Origin: Xaviernesmea rhizosphaerae
Lineage (GTDB): Bacteria > Pseudomonadota > Alphaproteobacteria > Rhizobiales > Rhizobiaceae
Direction of reading: 5' to 3'
Length of the DNA stretch: 43,942 nt
Assembly: GCF_001938945.1 (NCBI RefSeq)
Contig: NZ_MKIO01000031.1
Span: 327,474 to 371,415, forward strand
A model generated the notes under the pieces. It did no database searches. It was given only the letters and a program-made list of their open reading frames with translations, and was not told where the DNA came from. Made by a program: the position numbers and the translations under genes. Position 1 is the first letter of the stretch, and each line of letters begins with the position of its first letter. Positions 1 to 7,630 of this stretch are shown here, in pieces.

Positions 1-889
1 TCTCGCGCAGGTTCGTCACCATGCTCTTCATGGCGATGCCCAGCGTGTCCTTGTCGGAGAGCGGCGCGACGTCGGTAGACAGGTCGCCGAGCGCGATCTC
101 GTCGGCGGCGTGTGCGCTGCGGCGCAGATTGACTGTCATCATCTTGACGGTATCCGCGAGGTCGCGGATCTCGTCGTTAGAGCGGATTTCGACGGTCTGC
201 TCCAGGTTGCCGAGGGCGACGGCGTCCGCGACCTGCTTGATCTTGCGCAGGCCGGAATTGATGTTGAGGGCCAGCCAGAAAGCCGCGCCGACAGCGGCCG
301 CAAGGGCAACACCGGCAATGAGCAGCATCCAGAAGCTGGTATCGCCATAGAGCGCATCGGTGTCCCTGTCCGCCTTGACCATGGCCTCCTGCTGGATCTT
401 GACCAGGCGCGAGATCGACTGGCTCAAATCACCATAGACTGCGCGGATTTCGCCGTTCGACAAGGCCGTGGCGGCAGGCCGGTCGCCCTGCTCGAGCAAG
501 CTGTCGACTTTCTCCGACTGCGACCGGAAGATCTTGCTCTGATCGATGACAGCAAGCCAAACGGGGCGGCCAGCTTCACTTGCCATGGCCAGTCCTTCAC
601 TCGCTCTGTCAACTGCCGCGCCAGCGCTTTCAGCGGAGAGCTGAAGAAACTTGCGCACCTCTTGCCGATCGTCGGTCAGCAGAGCATTCTTCTGCGCCCG
701 AATACTTTCAAGGGCAAGGACGTTGACCTGATAGGCAAGATCGAGCCGTTTTGCGGGACGGTTGATCACCTCCGTGATGGCCGAATTAAGAAGGTTGAGG
801 CTATGAATGCCATAGACAGAAACACCTGCCATAAAGGCGATGATGATGCCGAAAGACAGGGCAAGTTTCAGCTTTATGCTCATACGCAT
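1..889 (-). CDS. Methyl-accepting chemotaxis protein, 5' part only (runs off window)
   Basis: Reading the minus strand from an ATG at 889 gives about 296 codons with no stop up to the window edge. The C-terminal signalling domain is therefore outside the window. The order is: a first membrane segment (about residues 8-28), a periplasmic helical stretch of about 155 residues resembling a four-helix-bundle sensor, a second membrane segment (about 186-207, SFWMLLIAGVALAAAV), then HAMP-like sequence that appears twice (GNLEQTVEIRSNDEIRDLA, then GDLSTDVAPLSDKDTLG). This is the usual build of a transmembrane chemoreceptor that passes ligand signals to CheW/CheA. An AGGA lies 8 nt upstream of the ATG at 889; an in-frame ATG at 883 is an alternative start. 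The ligand cannot be inferred. The methylation and hairpin regions are not visible, so the chemoreceptor call rests on the sensor-TM-HAMP architecture. A HAMP-containing sensor kinase is a less likely alternative. Confidence 0.82.
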   Translation of the reverse strand, partial: MRMSIKLKLALSFGIIIAFMAGVSVYGIHSLNLLNSAITEVINRPAKRLDLAYQVNVLALESIRAQKNALLTDDRQEVRKFLQLSAESAGAAVDRASEGLAMASEAGRPVWLAVIDQSKIFRSQSEKVDSLLEQGDRPAATALSNGEIRAVYGDLSQSISRLVKIQQEAMVKADRDTDALYGDTSFWMLLIAGVALAAAVGAAFWLALNINSGLRKIKQVADAVALGNLEQTVEIRSNDEIRDLADTVKMMTVNLRRSAHAADEIALGDLSTDVAPLSDKDTLGIAMKSMVTNLRE

Positions 890-1436
890 CCTGGGTGTCC
901 TCTAGACGTTGCGGCGTTTTACTGATCGCCCGTTGCCCACACGATAACGAGTTTTTGGGGTTATTTCCGCTGCACTCAAATATCCAGCAGATAGAATTTG
1001 AATTTTCGGCAAAATGTTTAAATAACGGTGCACGCCGAAATCGCAAAACCGTGTGCCGGGTACAAGTCACACATGTTTTTGCGCGTCGATAGAGGTCCTA
1101 GACCACGGTGAGACTGTGAAAAATTCGAGAGGCAGCAAGAAATAGCTACCTAGAACGACCGATCCGTCAGAAGAAAAAAACGTATTTTACTTAATTAGAT
1201 AATTAAAGGTATCTTCTGGGATGCTGAGGCCTGGGGCGAGCCAAGGGCGGTCGGGCGTCGAACAAGGCGTGTTTTCACGCTCGGGCCTCCGGCGCTTTTG
1301 AAAGCAAGATGTTTGATCGTGCATTTGGAGAACCGACCGACGGGCAAGAAAAGCCGCTTGACGGAAAGGAGACAGGAGCGGGCAGAGACGGGCGCATGTC
1401 GTGCAAAGACACAGCCTCGTCCTGGCCAGCCCCGGC
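890..1436. other. Intergenic region, no gene seen
   Basis: This is 547 bases between the start of the chemoreceptor gene and the stop of the LysR gene. Short open frames here have no recognisable protein features. An AT-rich patch (about 1170-1215) holds the perfect inverted repeat TTAATTA-ga-TAATTAA at 1191-1206. A weak hairpin GCGTG-tttt-CACGC lies at 1267-1280, on the downstream side of the LysR gene. The chemoreceptor promoter should lie in roughly 890-1060, but I cannot assign boxes with confidence. Confidence 0.5.
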
Positions 1437-2333
1437 CTACCGCTTCCAGACTTTAAGCAGCATGTCCACAAACCTTTCTGCGGCCGGGGACAAGGGCGCG
1501 CTGCGGCGGCGGACGATGCCGATGGTGCGGGTCACCACGGGGTCGATGATTGGCCGCGTCACCAGAAAGGGATGCTCCTCCTGCGGCGTCGCCAGCCGGG
1601 GCAGGACGGAGATGCCGAGACCGGCCTCGACGAGGCCGAGCGAGGTGTTGAGGTGGGTGACCTCGTAAAACCAGTTGAGGCGGAGATTGTGTTTGGCCAG
1701 TGCCCCGTCGAGCAGCGCGCGGTTGCCGCTTGAGCGGTCGACGACCACGAGGGGATGGCCATCGAGCTGGCGCCAGTGGATCTCGTCATATTGCGCCAGC
1801 GGATGATCGCGGCGCATGGCCAGCACGAAGGGATCGTCCAGCAGCGGCTCGAAGGACAGGTCCGGATCGGAATTGCCCATCAGGTTGATGCCGAACTCCA
1901 CCTCGCCGCGCGCGACCGCCTGCAGCCCCTCATTGGCCGTGAGGTCGCGGATGCGCAGGCGGATATGCGGATAATCCTCGCCGAAGCGCTTGATGACCGT
2001 CGGCAGGAAGTAGAAGGCGGCCGTGGGCACGCAGGCCATGGTGATCAACCCGCGGCGCTGCGATCCCCCGTCCTTCAGCGCAAACAGCGAACCGTCGAAC
2101 TCCTCCAGCATGCGGCGCACCAGCGGCAGCAGTTCCTGTCCCGTCGCCGTGGCCGCCACGTGGCGCGTGGTGCGGTCCAGCAGCGGCGCGCCGATGGCGT
2201 TTTCCAGCTTCTGGATCCGCCGCGTCAGCGCCGGCTGGGAAATGTTGAGTGCCTCAGCCGCTCGGTGGAAGCTCTCGAGATCGACCACCGCCTGAAAAGC
2301 GCGCAGATCGAAGATCTCACAATTGATGCTCAT
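1437..2333 (-). CDS. LysR-family transcriptional regulator
   Basis: A LysR-type regulator of 298 residues, the family's usual size. The N-terminal winged helix-turn-helix is clear (FHRAAEALNISQPALTRRIQ, about residues 21-40), followed by the linker helix and a periplasmic-binding-protein-like effector domain (about 90-295). I place the start at the ATG at 2333 (MSINCEIFDLRAFQ), because LysR proteins normally begin a few residues before the first helix. A GGAGG lies 12 nt upstream. The frame is open to 2387, but the extra 18 residues would read through the regulatory region. It is divergent from the PrpF-family gene at 2442, with a LysR-box palindrome between them. The likely role is inducer-dependent control of that isomerase and transporter operon plus autoregulation. 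The inducer is unknown. Confidence 0.9.
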   Translation of the reverse strand: MSINCEIFDLRAFQAVVDLESFHRAAEALNISQPALTRRIQKLENAIGAPLLDRTTRHVAATATGQELLPLVRRMLEEFDGSLFALKDGGSQRRGLITMACVPTAAFYFLPTVIKRFGEDYPHIRLRIRDLTANEGLQAVARGEVEFGINLMGNSDPDLSFEPLLDDPFVLAMRRDHPLAQYDEIHWRQLDGHPLVVVDRSSGNRALLDGALAKHNLRLNWFYEVTHLNTSLGLVEAGLGISVLPRLATPQEEHPFLVTRPIIDPVVTRTIGIVRRRSAPLSPAAERFVDMLLKVWKR

Positions 2334-2379
2334 TTCGCAATAAAACCTCCGAAAATTGCATTTCACAAATAAACCGTCA

Positions 2380-2394
2380 TTGCTCATAGTGCAA
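2380..2394. promoter_or_regulatory. Candidate LysR box (T-N11-A palindrome)
   Basis: TTGCTCATAGTGCAA is an inverted repeat (TTGC-N7-GCAA) that contains the T-N11-A signature of LysR-family sites. It lies almost midway between the divergent starts at 2333 and 2442, about 47 bases from each. Binding by the adjacent LysR protein is inferred from this placement. Confidence 0.5.
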
Positions 2395-2441
2395 CAACTG
2401 ATCCGATTGATCCAGAATTTGCATTACTTGAGGGGTTGATG

Positions 2442-3524
2442 ATGAACGATCTGACACGCATACCCTGTGTCCTGATGCGCGGCGGCACGTCCCGCGGGCC
2501 GTTCTTCCTGGAACGCGACCTGCCGGCCGACCGCGCGGCGCGCGATGCGGCGCTGCTGTCGATCATGGGCTCGGGCCATCCGCTGCAGATCGACGGCATC
2601 GGCGGCGGCAATCCGGTGACGTCAAAGGTGGCCATCATCGGCCCCGCCACCGTGCCGGGTGCGGATGTCGATTATCTCTTCGCCCAGGTGCGCACCGACC
2701 GTCAGACCGTGGATTATTCGCCCAATTGCGGGAACATGCTCGCCGCCGTCGGCCCCTTCGCCATCGAAGCCGGCCTTGTGAAGGCGCAGACCGCCAGCAC
2801 GCTGGTGCGCATCCACAATGTCAACACCGGCAAGATCATCGAGGCCAAGGTGCCGACGCGTCTCGGCGAAGTGATCTATCTCGGCGACGCCTCGATCGAC
2901 GGCGTTCCGGGCCTTGCCGCCCCGATCGCGCTGACCTTTCTCGATGCGGCAGGCGCCAAGACCGGCAAGCTGTTTCCCACCGGCAGGCCGATTGATGTAA
3001 TCGACGGCATCGAGGTGACGGCGATCGACTGCGCCATCCCGATGGTTCTGATGCGCGCCGAGAGCCTTGGCGTAACGGGCTATGAAGAGCCGGCGGCGCT
3101 GACGGCGAACCGCGACCTGATCGCCCGCCTCGCCGCCATCCGCATCGAGGCCGGCCGACAGATGGGCATGGGCGATGTTTCCGACATGGTCATCCCGAAA
3201 CCTGTTATCATTTCGCCGGCTCGCAAGGGCGGCACGCTGTCCGTGCGCTATTTCATGCCCAATGACTGCCATCCCGCGCTGGCCACCACAGGCGCCGTGG
3301 GCATTGCGACAGCTGCCGCGACTGTCGGCACGGTCGCAGCATTCCCCGCCGGACCGGCCGCCCTGCCCGCGCTGATACGCATCGAACATCCGAGCGGGCG
3401 AATCGACGTGCAGCTGGAAAAGCGGAACGGCACCACCGTCGCCGGTCTGGTGCGGACCGCCCGGCGTCTTTTTGAAGGCTATGCTTTCGCCAAGCCAAAC
3501 GAGCGCGTGGAACACGCGGCTTAA
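2442..3524 (+). CDS. PrpF / 4-oxalomesaconate tautomerase-family isomerase
   Basis: A 360-residue protein of the PrpF family, which has a diaminopimelate-epimerase-like fold and moves double bonds or tautomerises unsaturated tricarboxylates. The best-known members are 2-methylaconitate isomerase PrpF and 4-oxalomesaconate tautomerase GalD of gallate breakdown. Family landmarks are visible: PCVLMRGGTSRG at the N-terminus, GNPVTSKVAIIGP with the conserved Lys, SPNCGNML with the presumed catalytic Cys in the first lobe, and NDCHPALATTGAVG in the second lobe. The length matches GalD. The start at 2442 is chosen because GAGGGG ends 6 nt upstream; an ATG at 2439 is immediately adjacent. It is the first gene of an operon with a NitT/TauT importer, under a divergent LysR gene. 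No prpBCD or gallate dioxygenase genes are present, so the substrate is uncertain and no symbol is given. Confidence 0.88.
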   Translation: MNDLTRIPCVLMRGGTSRGPFFLERDLPADRAARDAALLSIMGSGHPLQIDGIGGGNPVTSKVAIIGPATVPGADVDYLFAQVRTDRQTVDYSPNCGNMLAAVGPFAIEAGLVKAQTASTLVRIHNVNTGKIIEAKVPTRLGEVIYLGDASIDGVPGLAAPIALTFLDAAGAKTGKLFPTGRPIDVIDGIEVTAIDCAIPMVLMRAESLGVTGYEEPAALTANRDLIARLAAIRIEAGRQMGMGDVSDMVIPKPVIISPARKGGTLSVRYFMPNDCHPALATTGAVGIATAAATVGTVAAFPAGPAALPALIRIEHPSGRIDVQLEKRNGTTVAGLVRTARRLFEGYAFAKPNERVEHAA

Positions 3525-3527
3525 AAC

Positions 3528-3547
3528 GCTCCGGGGAGGACCGGAGC
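3528..3547 (+). promoter_or_regulatory. Intercistronic hairpin before the binding-protein gene
   Basis: GCTCCGG-ggagga-CCGGAGC forms a 7-bp perfect stem in the 41-base gap after the isomerase gene. It has no T-run, so it is more likely an mRNA-stability hairpin than a terminator. It is followed by a very strong ribosome binding site (AAGGAGGAG at about 3552-3560) for the binding protein. Confidence 0.45.
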
Positions 3548-3565
3548 CATAAAGGAGGAGATTTC

Positions 3566-4567
3566 ATGCGCAATCTGTTGATGGCAACCGTATTCGGCCT
3601 GGCCATGGCCACAGCAGCCCAGGCAGAGCCCGTGCGAATGAGCGTCGGCTCGTACAATCTGAACAACCTGCCCTTCCCCGTTGCCGAAAGCCTCGGCTTC
3701 TACAAGGAAGAAGGGCTTGACGTGACCATCGAGAACTTTGCCCAAGGCGGATCGAAGGTTCTGCAGGCGCTGGTCGCCGGCTCCACCGATGTCGCGGTCG
3801 GCTTCTACGATCACACGATCCAGATGCAGTCGCAGGGCAAGCACGTCATCGGCTTCGTCCAGCTCGCCCGCAATTCCGGCCTGGTGCTGGCGGGCAAGAA
3901 CGACACGGATTTCGACCCGGCAAAGCCGGAGACGATCAAGGGCAAGAGCGTCGGCATCACCGCGCCGGGCTCTTCCTCGGATTTCTTCATCCGCTATTAT
4001 CTCAAGCAGCATGGCCTGACGGACAATGACATCTCGATCATCGGCGTCGGCTCGGGCGCTGCGGCCGTCGCAGCGCTGCAGCAGGGCAAGATCGACCTGC
4101 TCGTCAATTACGACCCGGCGGCCACGATCGTTGTGGAGCGCGGCCTCGGCAAGATCCTGATCGATGCCCGCAGCGACGAGGGCGCCAAGGCGGTCTATGG
4201 CGGCATCTACCCGACCTCGGTGCTCTATGCCAACCAGGACTTCATCGACAAGCATCCCGAGGTCATCCAGAAGGTGACCAATGCCACGCTGAAGGCCCTG
4301 CATTGGATGAAGGCGCATTCGGCCGAAGAGATCGTCGCCAGGCTTCCGGATGACTTCGTCTCCGGCGACAAGAAGACCTACATCAAGGCCGTGGACAACG
4401 CCAAGGCGATCTTCTCCGAAGACGGCAAGTTCGTTCCCGCCGATCTGGAAACGCCGCTCGCCGTGCTCAAGAGCTTCAACGACAGCGTCGCGAAGGCCAC
4501 GGTCGATCTCAACACGACCTACACGAACAAGTTCGTCGAAGCCTCAAAGCAGACGGTCCAGAACTAA
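3566..4567 (+). CDS. NitT/TauT-family ABC transporter substrate-binding protein
   Basis: A periplasmic solute-binding protein of 333 residues. A classical Sec signal peptide (MRNLLMATVFGLAMATAAQA, cleavage after about residue 20) precedes a two-lobe domain of the SsuA/TauA/NMT1 type, for example NLPFPVAESLGFYKEEGLDV and DVAVGFYDHTIQMQSQGKHV. The gene has one of the strongest ribosome binding sites in the window, as is usual for a protein needed in excess over its membrane partners. The ATPase gene starts 11 bases downstream and the permease follows, so the importer is complete. Family members carry sulfonates, nitrate, thiamine precursors or aromatic and organic acids. Co-transcription with a PrpF-family isomerase suggests an unsaturated or aromatic-derived organic acid, which is inference only. 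Confidence 0.92.
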   Translation: MRNLLMATVFGLAMATAAQAEPVRMSVGSYNLNNLPFPVAESLGFYKEEGLDVTIENFAQGGSKVLQALVAGSTDVAVGFYDHTIQMQSQGKHVIGFVQLARNSGLVLAGKNDTDFDPAKPETIKGKSVGITAPGSSSDFFIRYYLKQHGLTDNDISIIGVGSGAAAVAALQQGKIDLLVNYDPAATIVVERGLGKILIDARSDEGAKAVYGGIYPTSVLYANQDFIDKHPEVIQKVTNATLKALHWMKAHSAEEIVARLPDDFVSGDKKTYIKAVDNAKAIFSEDGKFVPADLETPLAVLKSFNDSVAKATVDLNTTYTNKFVEASKQTVQN

Positions 4568-4578
4568 GGAGAGCCGAC

Positions 4579-5400
4579 ATGTCCATTGCAGCAAGGAAAA
4601 TCTCCGCCGTGTCACAGACCAGCCTGCCGCCGATGGTCGCCATCGACAATGTGACCATGGCGTTCGGCTCCTTCGTGGCGGTCGAGAACGTCAATCTGAA
4701 GGTCGGCAACGGCGAGTTCCTGTCGATCGTCGGCCCGACCGGGTGCGGCAAATCGACCATTCTCAACGCCATTGCCGGCCTCTTGAAGCCGGCAAAGGGC
4801 GCGGTGTCGATCGATGGCGCCACCGTTGGCGGCGTGCAGAACACTATCGGCTATCTCTTCCAGCAGGATGCGCTGCTTCCCTGGAAGACGGCCTATCAGA
4901 ATGTCGAGCTCGGGCTGATGTTTCGCGGCGTTGCCGCCGAGGAACGCCGGGCCAAGGTGATGGCCTGGCTGGAAAAGGTCGGCCTGAAGGGCTTCGAGAG
5001 CCGCTTTCCGCACCAGCTCTCCGGCGGCCAGCGCAAGCGCGTGCAGATGGCGCAGGCGCTGATCACCGAGCCGAAGGTAATCCTGATGGACGAGCCCTTC
5101 TCCGCGCTCGACATTCACACGCGCCACCTCATGCAGAACGAGCTTCTGCGCCTCTGGCAGGAGGACCGCCGCGCCGTGGTGATGATCACGCATGATCTGG
5201 AAGAGGCGATCGCGCTTGGCGACCGCGTCGCCGTTCTCGCCGCCGGCCCGCGCAGCCGCGTCATCGAAAGCTTCCCCGTCGATCTCGAGCGCCCGCGCAA
5301 CGTCTCGGAAATCAAACTCGATCCGAAGTTCATGACCCTTTACCGCGACATCTGGGCGTCGCTCCGGGGCGAAGTGGAGAAGTCCTATGCAAGCCGTTAA
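4579..5400 (+). CDS. NitT/TauT-family ABC transporter ATP-binding protein
   Basis: The 273-residue cytoplasmic ATPase of the importer. It has Walker A GPTGCGKST (residues 52-60), a Q-loop (GYLFQQDALLPWKT), the signature LSGGQRKRV at about residue 145, Walker B VILMDEP, a D-loop SALD and the switch histidine in MITHDLEEA. The QQDALLPW Q-loop is typical of the SsuB/TauB/NrtD group. It lies 11 bases after the binding-protein gene, with GGAGAG before the start. Its last codons overlap the permease start by 14 bases, which suggests translational coupling. Confidence 0.95.
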   Translation: MSIAARKISAVSQTSLPPMVAIDNVTMAFGSFVAVENVNLKVGNGEFLSIVGPTGCGKSTILNAIAGLLKPAKGAVSIDGATVGGVQNTIGYLFQQDALLPWKTAYQNVELGLMFRGVAAEERRAKVMAWLEKVGLKGFESRFPHQLSGGQRKRVQMAQALITEPKVILMDEPFSALDIHTRHLMQNELLRLWQEDRRAVVMITHDLEEAIALGDRVAVLAAGPRSRVIESFPVDLERPRNVSEIKLDPKFMTLYRDIWASLRGEVEKSYASR

Positions 5401-6163
5401 TGTTCGTCTCATCCAGATCGCGCTGCTCGCGCTGATCCTCGGCAGCTGGCAGATCGGTGTCACCTCAGGCGTCATCGACCGCTTCTTCTTCCCGGCGCCG
5501 CTCGATATCGTTCAGCAGGTCATCAGCTGGGTGGCCGATCCCAGCTTCTACAAGCATGTGGGCATCACGCTCAGCGAAACCGTGCTCGGCTATGTCATCG
5601 GCACCGGGCTTGGCGTTGCCGCCGGCGTCTGGCTCGGCCTCAGCCCCTATGTCGCCCGCGTGCTGGACCCGTTCATCAAGGCCGTGAACGCCATTCCCCG
5701 CGTCGTTCTCGCCCCGATCTTCGTGCTGTGGCTTGGCCTCGGCCTCTGGTCCAAGGTGGCGCTCGCCGTCACGCTGGTCTTCTTCGTCACCTTCTTCAAT
5801 GCCATGCAGGGCGTGCGGGAAGTCAATCCGGTGGTGCTTTCCAACACCCGCATCCTCGGGGCAAGCCGCTCGGACCTGCTGCGCCACGTCTATTTCCCGG
5901 CGGCCGCAAGCTGGATCCTCTCCTCGCTGCGCACCTCGGTCGGCTTTGCCGTGGTGGGCGCCATCATCGGCGAATATCTCGGTGCATCGGCCGGCCTTGG
6001 CTATCTGATCGCCCGTTCGGAAGGCAATTTCGATGCCGTCGGCGTCTTCGCCGGGATCATCATCCTCGCCCTGTTCGTTCTGATCATCGACCTTCTGCTC
6101 GACGTGGCGGAAAAGCGGCTGATCACCTGGCGGCCGAAGGCTGGCGAGGAACGTCCGGCCTGA
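5387..6163 (+). CDS. NitT/TauT-family ABC transporter permease
   Basis: An inner-membrane permease of 258 residues with about six hydrophobic segments and the BPD_transp_1 fold. The EAA loop that contacts the ATPase is visible as ILGASRSDLLRHVYFPAA. It opens with a hydrophobic segment straight after the start (IQIALLALILGSWQIGV). The gene begins inside the end of the ATPase gene (14-base overlap) and is the last gene of the operon, followed within 30 bases by a strong hairpin. It should form a homodimer with two copies of the ATPase, since only one permease gene is present. Confidence 0.93.
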   Translation: MQAVNVRLIQIALLALILGSWQIGVTSGVIDRFFFPAPLDIVQQVISWVADPSFYKHVGITLSETVLGYVIGTGLGVAAGVWLGLSPYVARVLDPFIKAVNAIPRVVLAPIFVLWLGLGLWSKVALAVTLVFFVTFFNAMQGVREVNPVVLSNTRILGASRSDLLRHVYFPAAASWILSSLRTSVGFAVVGAIIGEYLGASAGLGYLIARSEGNFDAVGVFAGIIILALFVLIIDLLLDVAEKRLITWRPKAGEERPA

Positions 6164-6190
6164 CGCAGAGGACCATTTGAACACGATGCC

Positions 6191-6217
6191 ATGGGCGGCC
6201 GAGAGGCCGCCCATTTT
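6191..6217 (+). terminator. Terminator-like hairpin ending the isomerase/importer operon
   Basis: ATGGGCGGCC-gaga-GGCCGCCCAT is a perfect 10-bp GC-rich stem with a 4-base loop followed by TTT. It lies 28 bases after the permease stop. The short T-run makes it a moderate rather than ideal intrinsic terminator. Confidence 0.7.
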
Positions 6218-6283
6218 GCGTTGAGGTGCGCCCAGGCACAGGTGGCGAAGGACGCCGCAGCTGAAGTGCCCGACAACCCGAAA

Positions 6284-6297
6284 TTGGAACGATCCAA
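6284..6297. promoter_or_regulatory. Candidate LacI-family operator O1 (upstream)
   Basis: TTGGAACGATCCAA is a near-perfect 14-bp palindrome with the central CG step typical of LacI-family operators. It differs at one position from a second site at 6421-6434. The centres are 137 bp apart, close to 13 helical turns. Confidence 0.6.
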
Positions 6298-6420
6298 TTT
6301 TATACGAACAGAGGGCTGCAGGCCTGCGCATTTAACACTTATTTTTCGTCATAAATATCAGGCTTATATGCCAAAATTTTGTAGATGCGCCGAGATCGGT
6401 GCATTTTCCCGCTTGTGTTT

Positions 6421-6434
6421 TTGGAACGTTCCAA
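6421..6434. promoter_or_regulatory. Candidate LacI-family operator O2 (promoter-proximal)
   Basis: TTGGAACGTTCCAA is a perfect 14-bp palindrome with a central CG, 36 bases before the LacI start codon. It is the natural site for autoregulation by the gene that follows. Confidence 0.68.
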
Positions 6435-6470
6435 TAAAGATCGGCGCCAAGGGAAGCGCGGGAGAACAGG

Positions 6471-7526
6471 GTGGGAAACGTGAGGGTCACGGTCGTCGAC
6501 ATTGCCAAGGCGGCGGGCGTCTCGAAGTCCACCGTGTCGCTGGTTCTGCAGGGCTCGCCGCTGGTCAACGAGGCGACGCGCGCCAAGGTGACGGCGGTCA
6601 TGCGCGAGCTCGGCTATGTCTATAATCGCGGCGCCGCCAATCTGCGCCAATCGGGGGCGAACTCGAAGATCATCGGCGTTGTCGTCAACGATCTGACGAA
6701 CGGCTTCTTCGCGGAACTGGCGGTGGGCGTTGACATGGTGGTGCAGTCGGCCGGCTTCGTGCAGTTCCTCGCCAATACCAGCGAGAATCTCGACCGCCAG
6801 CGCGAGGTGATCGCCTCGATGCGCGAACACGGAATTTCCGGCCTGATCGTCTCGCCGGCGCGCGGAACCAAGGCGTCCGATCTCAAGCCGCTGGTTGCGG
6901 CCGGCATCCCGGTGGTCGTCGCGGTTCGCCAGGTGCCGGGGGCGAAAGTGTCGTCGATCGTCTCGGACAATCATGACGGTCTCTTTGCCGCCGTGCGCCA
7001 TCTGGTCGCGCTGGGTCACCGGCGCATCGCCTTTCTCGGCGGCTTCCGCGACACGGCCGTGTTCATGGAGCGCCTGCAGGGCTATCGCGATGCCATGGCC
7101 GGCTGTGATCTGACGCCGGATGAGGCGCTGGTGATCGATGCCGGACCCTCGCGGGCCGGCGGGTTCGATGCCATCGGCCGGGCGCTGGCGCTCGCAGACC
7201 CGCCGACGGCGGCCGTCTGCTTCAACGACGCGGTGGCCTTCGGCGCCTGCGACGGATTGAGGGCGGCCGGCATCGAGCCGGGCAAGAATTTCGCGCTGAT
7301 CGGCTTCGACGATGTGATCGAGGCGAAGACGGCTGTGCCGGCGCTGACGACCATCTCGGTCGATCCGCAGGGCATGGGCCGGCGGGCGGCACAGCTGCTT
7401 TTGAAGCAGATCAGCGCCGGCAAGCCGGAGGCGGAAGCCATCGTCGCCTCCGTGCGCCTGGTGGTGCGCGAAAGCTGCGGCGCGCCGGCAAGGCCTGAAA
7501 CGGCGCAGGCACCGCAGGCAGGATAG
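6471..7526 (+). CDS. LacI-family transcriptional regulator
   Basis: A LacI/GalR-type repressor of 351 residues. The N-terminal helix-turn-helix and hinge are textbook (VVDIAKAAGVSKSTVSLVLQ, then the ELGYVYNRGAANLR hinge at about residues 48-61), followed by a periplasmic-binding-protein-like effector domain (about 65-335; IGVVVNDLTNGFF, HRRIAFLGG, IGFDD). The start is a GTG at 6471 with GGAGA 5 nt upstream; an in-frame GTG at 6480 is also possible. Two palindromes of LacI-operator type lie just upstream. The effector is probably a sugar or its oxidation product. As the first gene of a 16-kb same-strand catabolic block, it is the best candidate for the block's regulator. Confidence 0.93.
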   Translation: MGNVRVTVVDIAKAAGVSKSTVSLVLQGSPLVNEATRAKVTAVMRELGYVYNRGAANLRQSGANSKIIGVVVNDLTNGFFAELAVGVDMVVQSAGFVQFLANTSENLDRQREVIASMREHGISGLIVSPARGTKASDLKPLVAAGIPVVVAVRQVPGAKVSSIVSDNHDGLFAAVRHLVALGHRRIAFLGGFRDTAVFMERLQGYRDAMAGCDLTPDEALVIDAGPSRAGGFDAIGRALALADPPTAAVCFNDAVAFGACDGLRAAGIEPGKNFALIGFDDVIEAKTAVPALTTISVDPQGMGRRAAQLLLKQISAGKPEAEAIVASVRLVVRESCGAPARPETAQAPQAG

Positions 7527-7589
7527 AACGACGCAACCGAGGGTCCATCATCCCTGCGGCACGATCCAGTGCAAAGACGAAAGCCAGTG

Positions 7590-7603
7590 CATCGCATGCG
7601 ATG
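7590..7603. promoter_or_regulatory. Perfect 14-bp palindrome before the CoA-transferase gene
   Basis: CATCGCATGCGATG is a perfect palindrome ending 27 bases before the CoA-transferase start. Its sequence is unlike the two TTGGAAC sites, so if it is an operator it may serve another regulator or be a divergent site of the same one. Confidence 0.35.
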
Positions 7604-7630
7604 TTTTTGATGTCGAATGGAAAGCTTGGA

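Larger units (their letters stand above)
6218..6470 (+). promoter_or_regulatory. AT-rich promoter region of the LacI gene
   Basis: The 307-base gap between the permease and LacI genes holds, after the terminator, a markedly AT-rich stretch (about 6320-6385) flanked by two LacI-type palindromes. The promoter probably lies here. I do not assign exact -35 and -10 boxes. No gene is seen. Confidence 0.5.

Noticed and set aside
1187..1471. Small minus-strand open frame downstream of the LysR gene
   Set aside because: It overlaps the LysR 3' end, and has no ribosome site and no protein-like composition.
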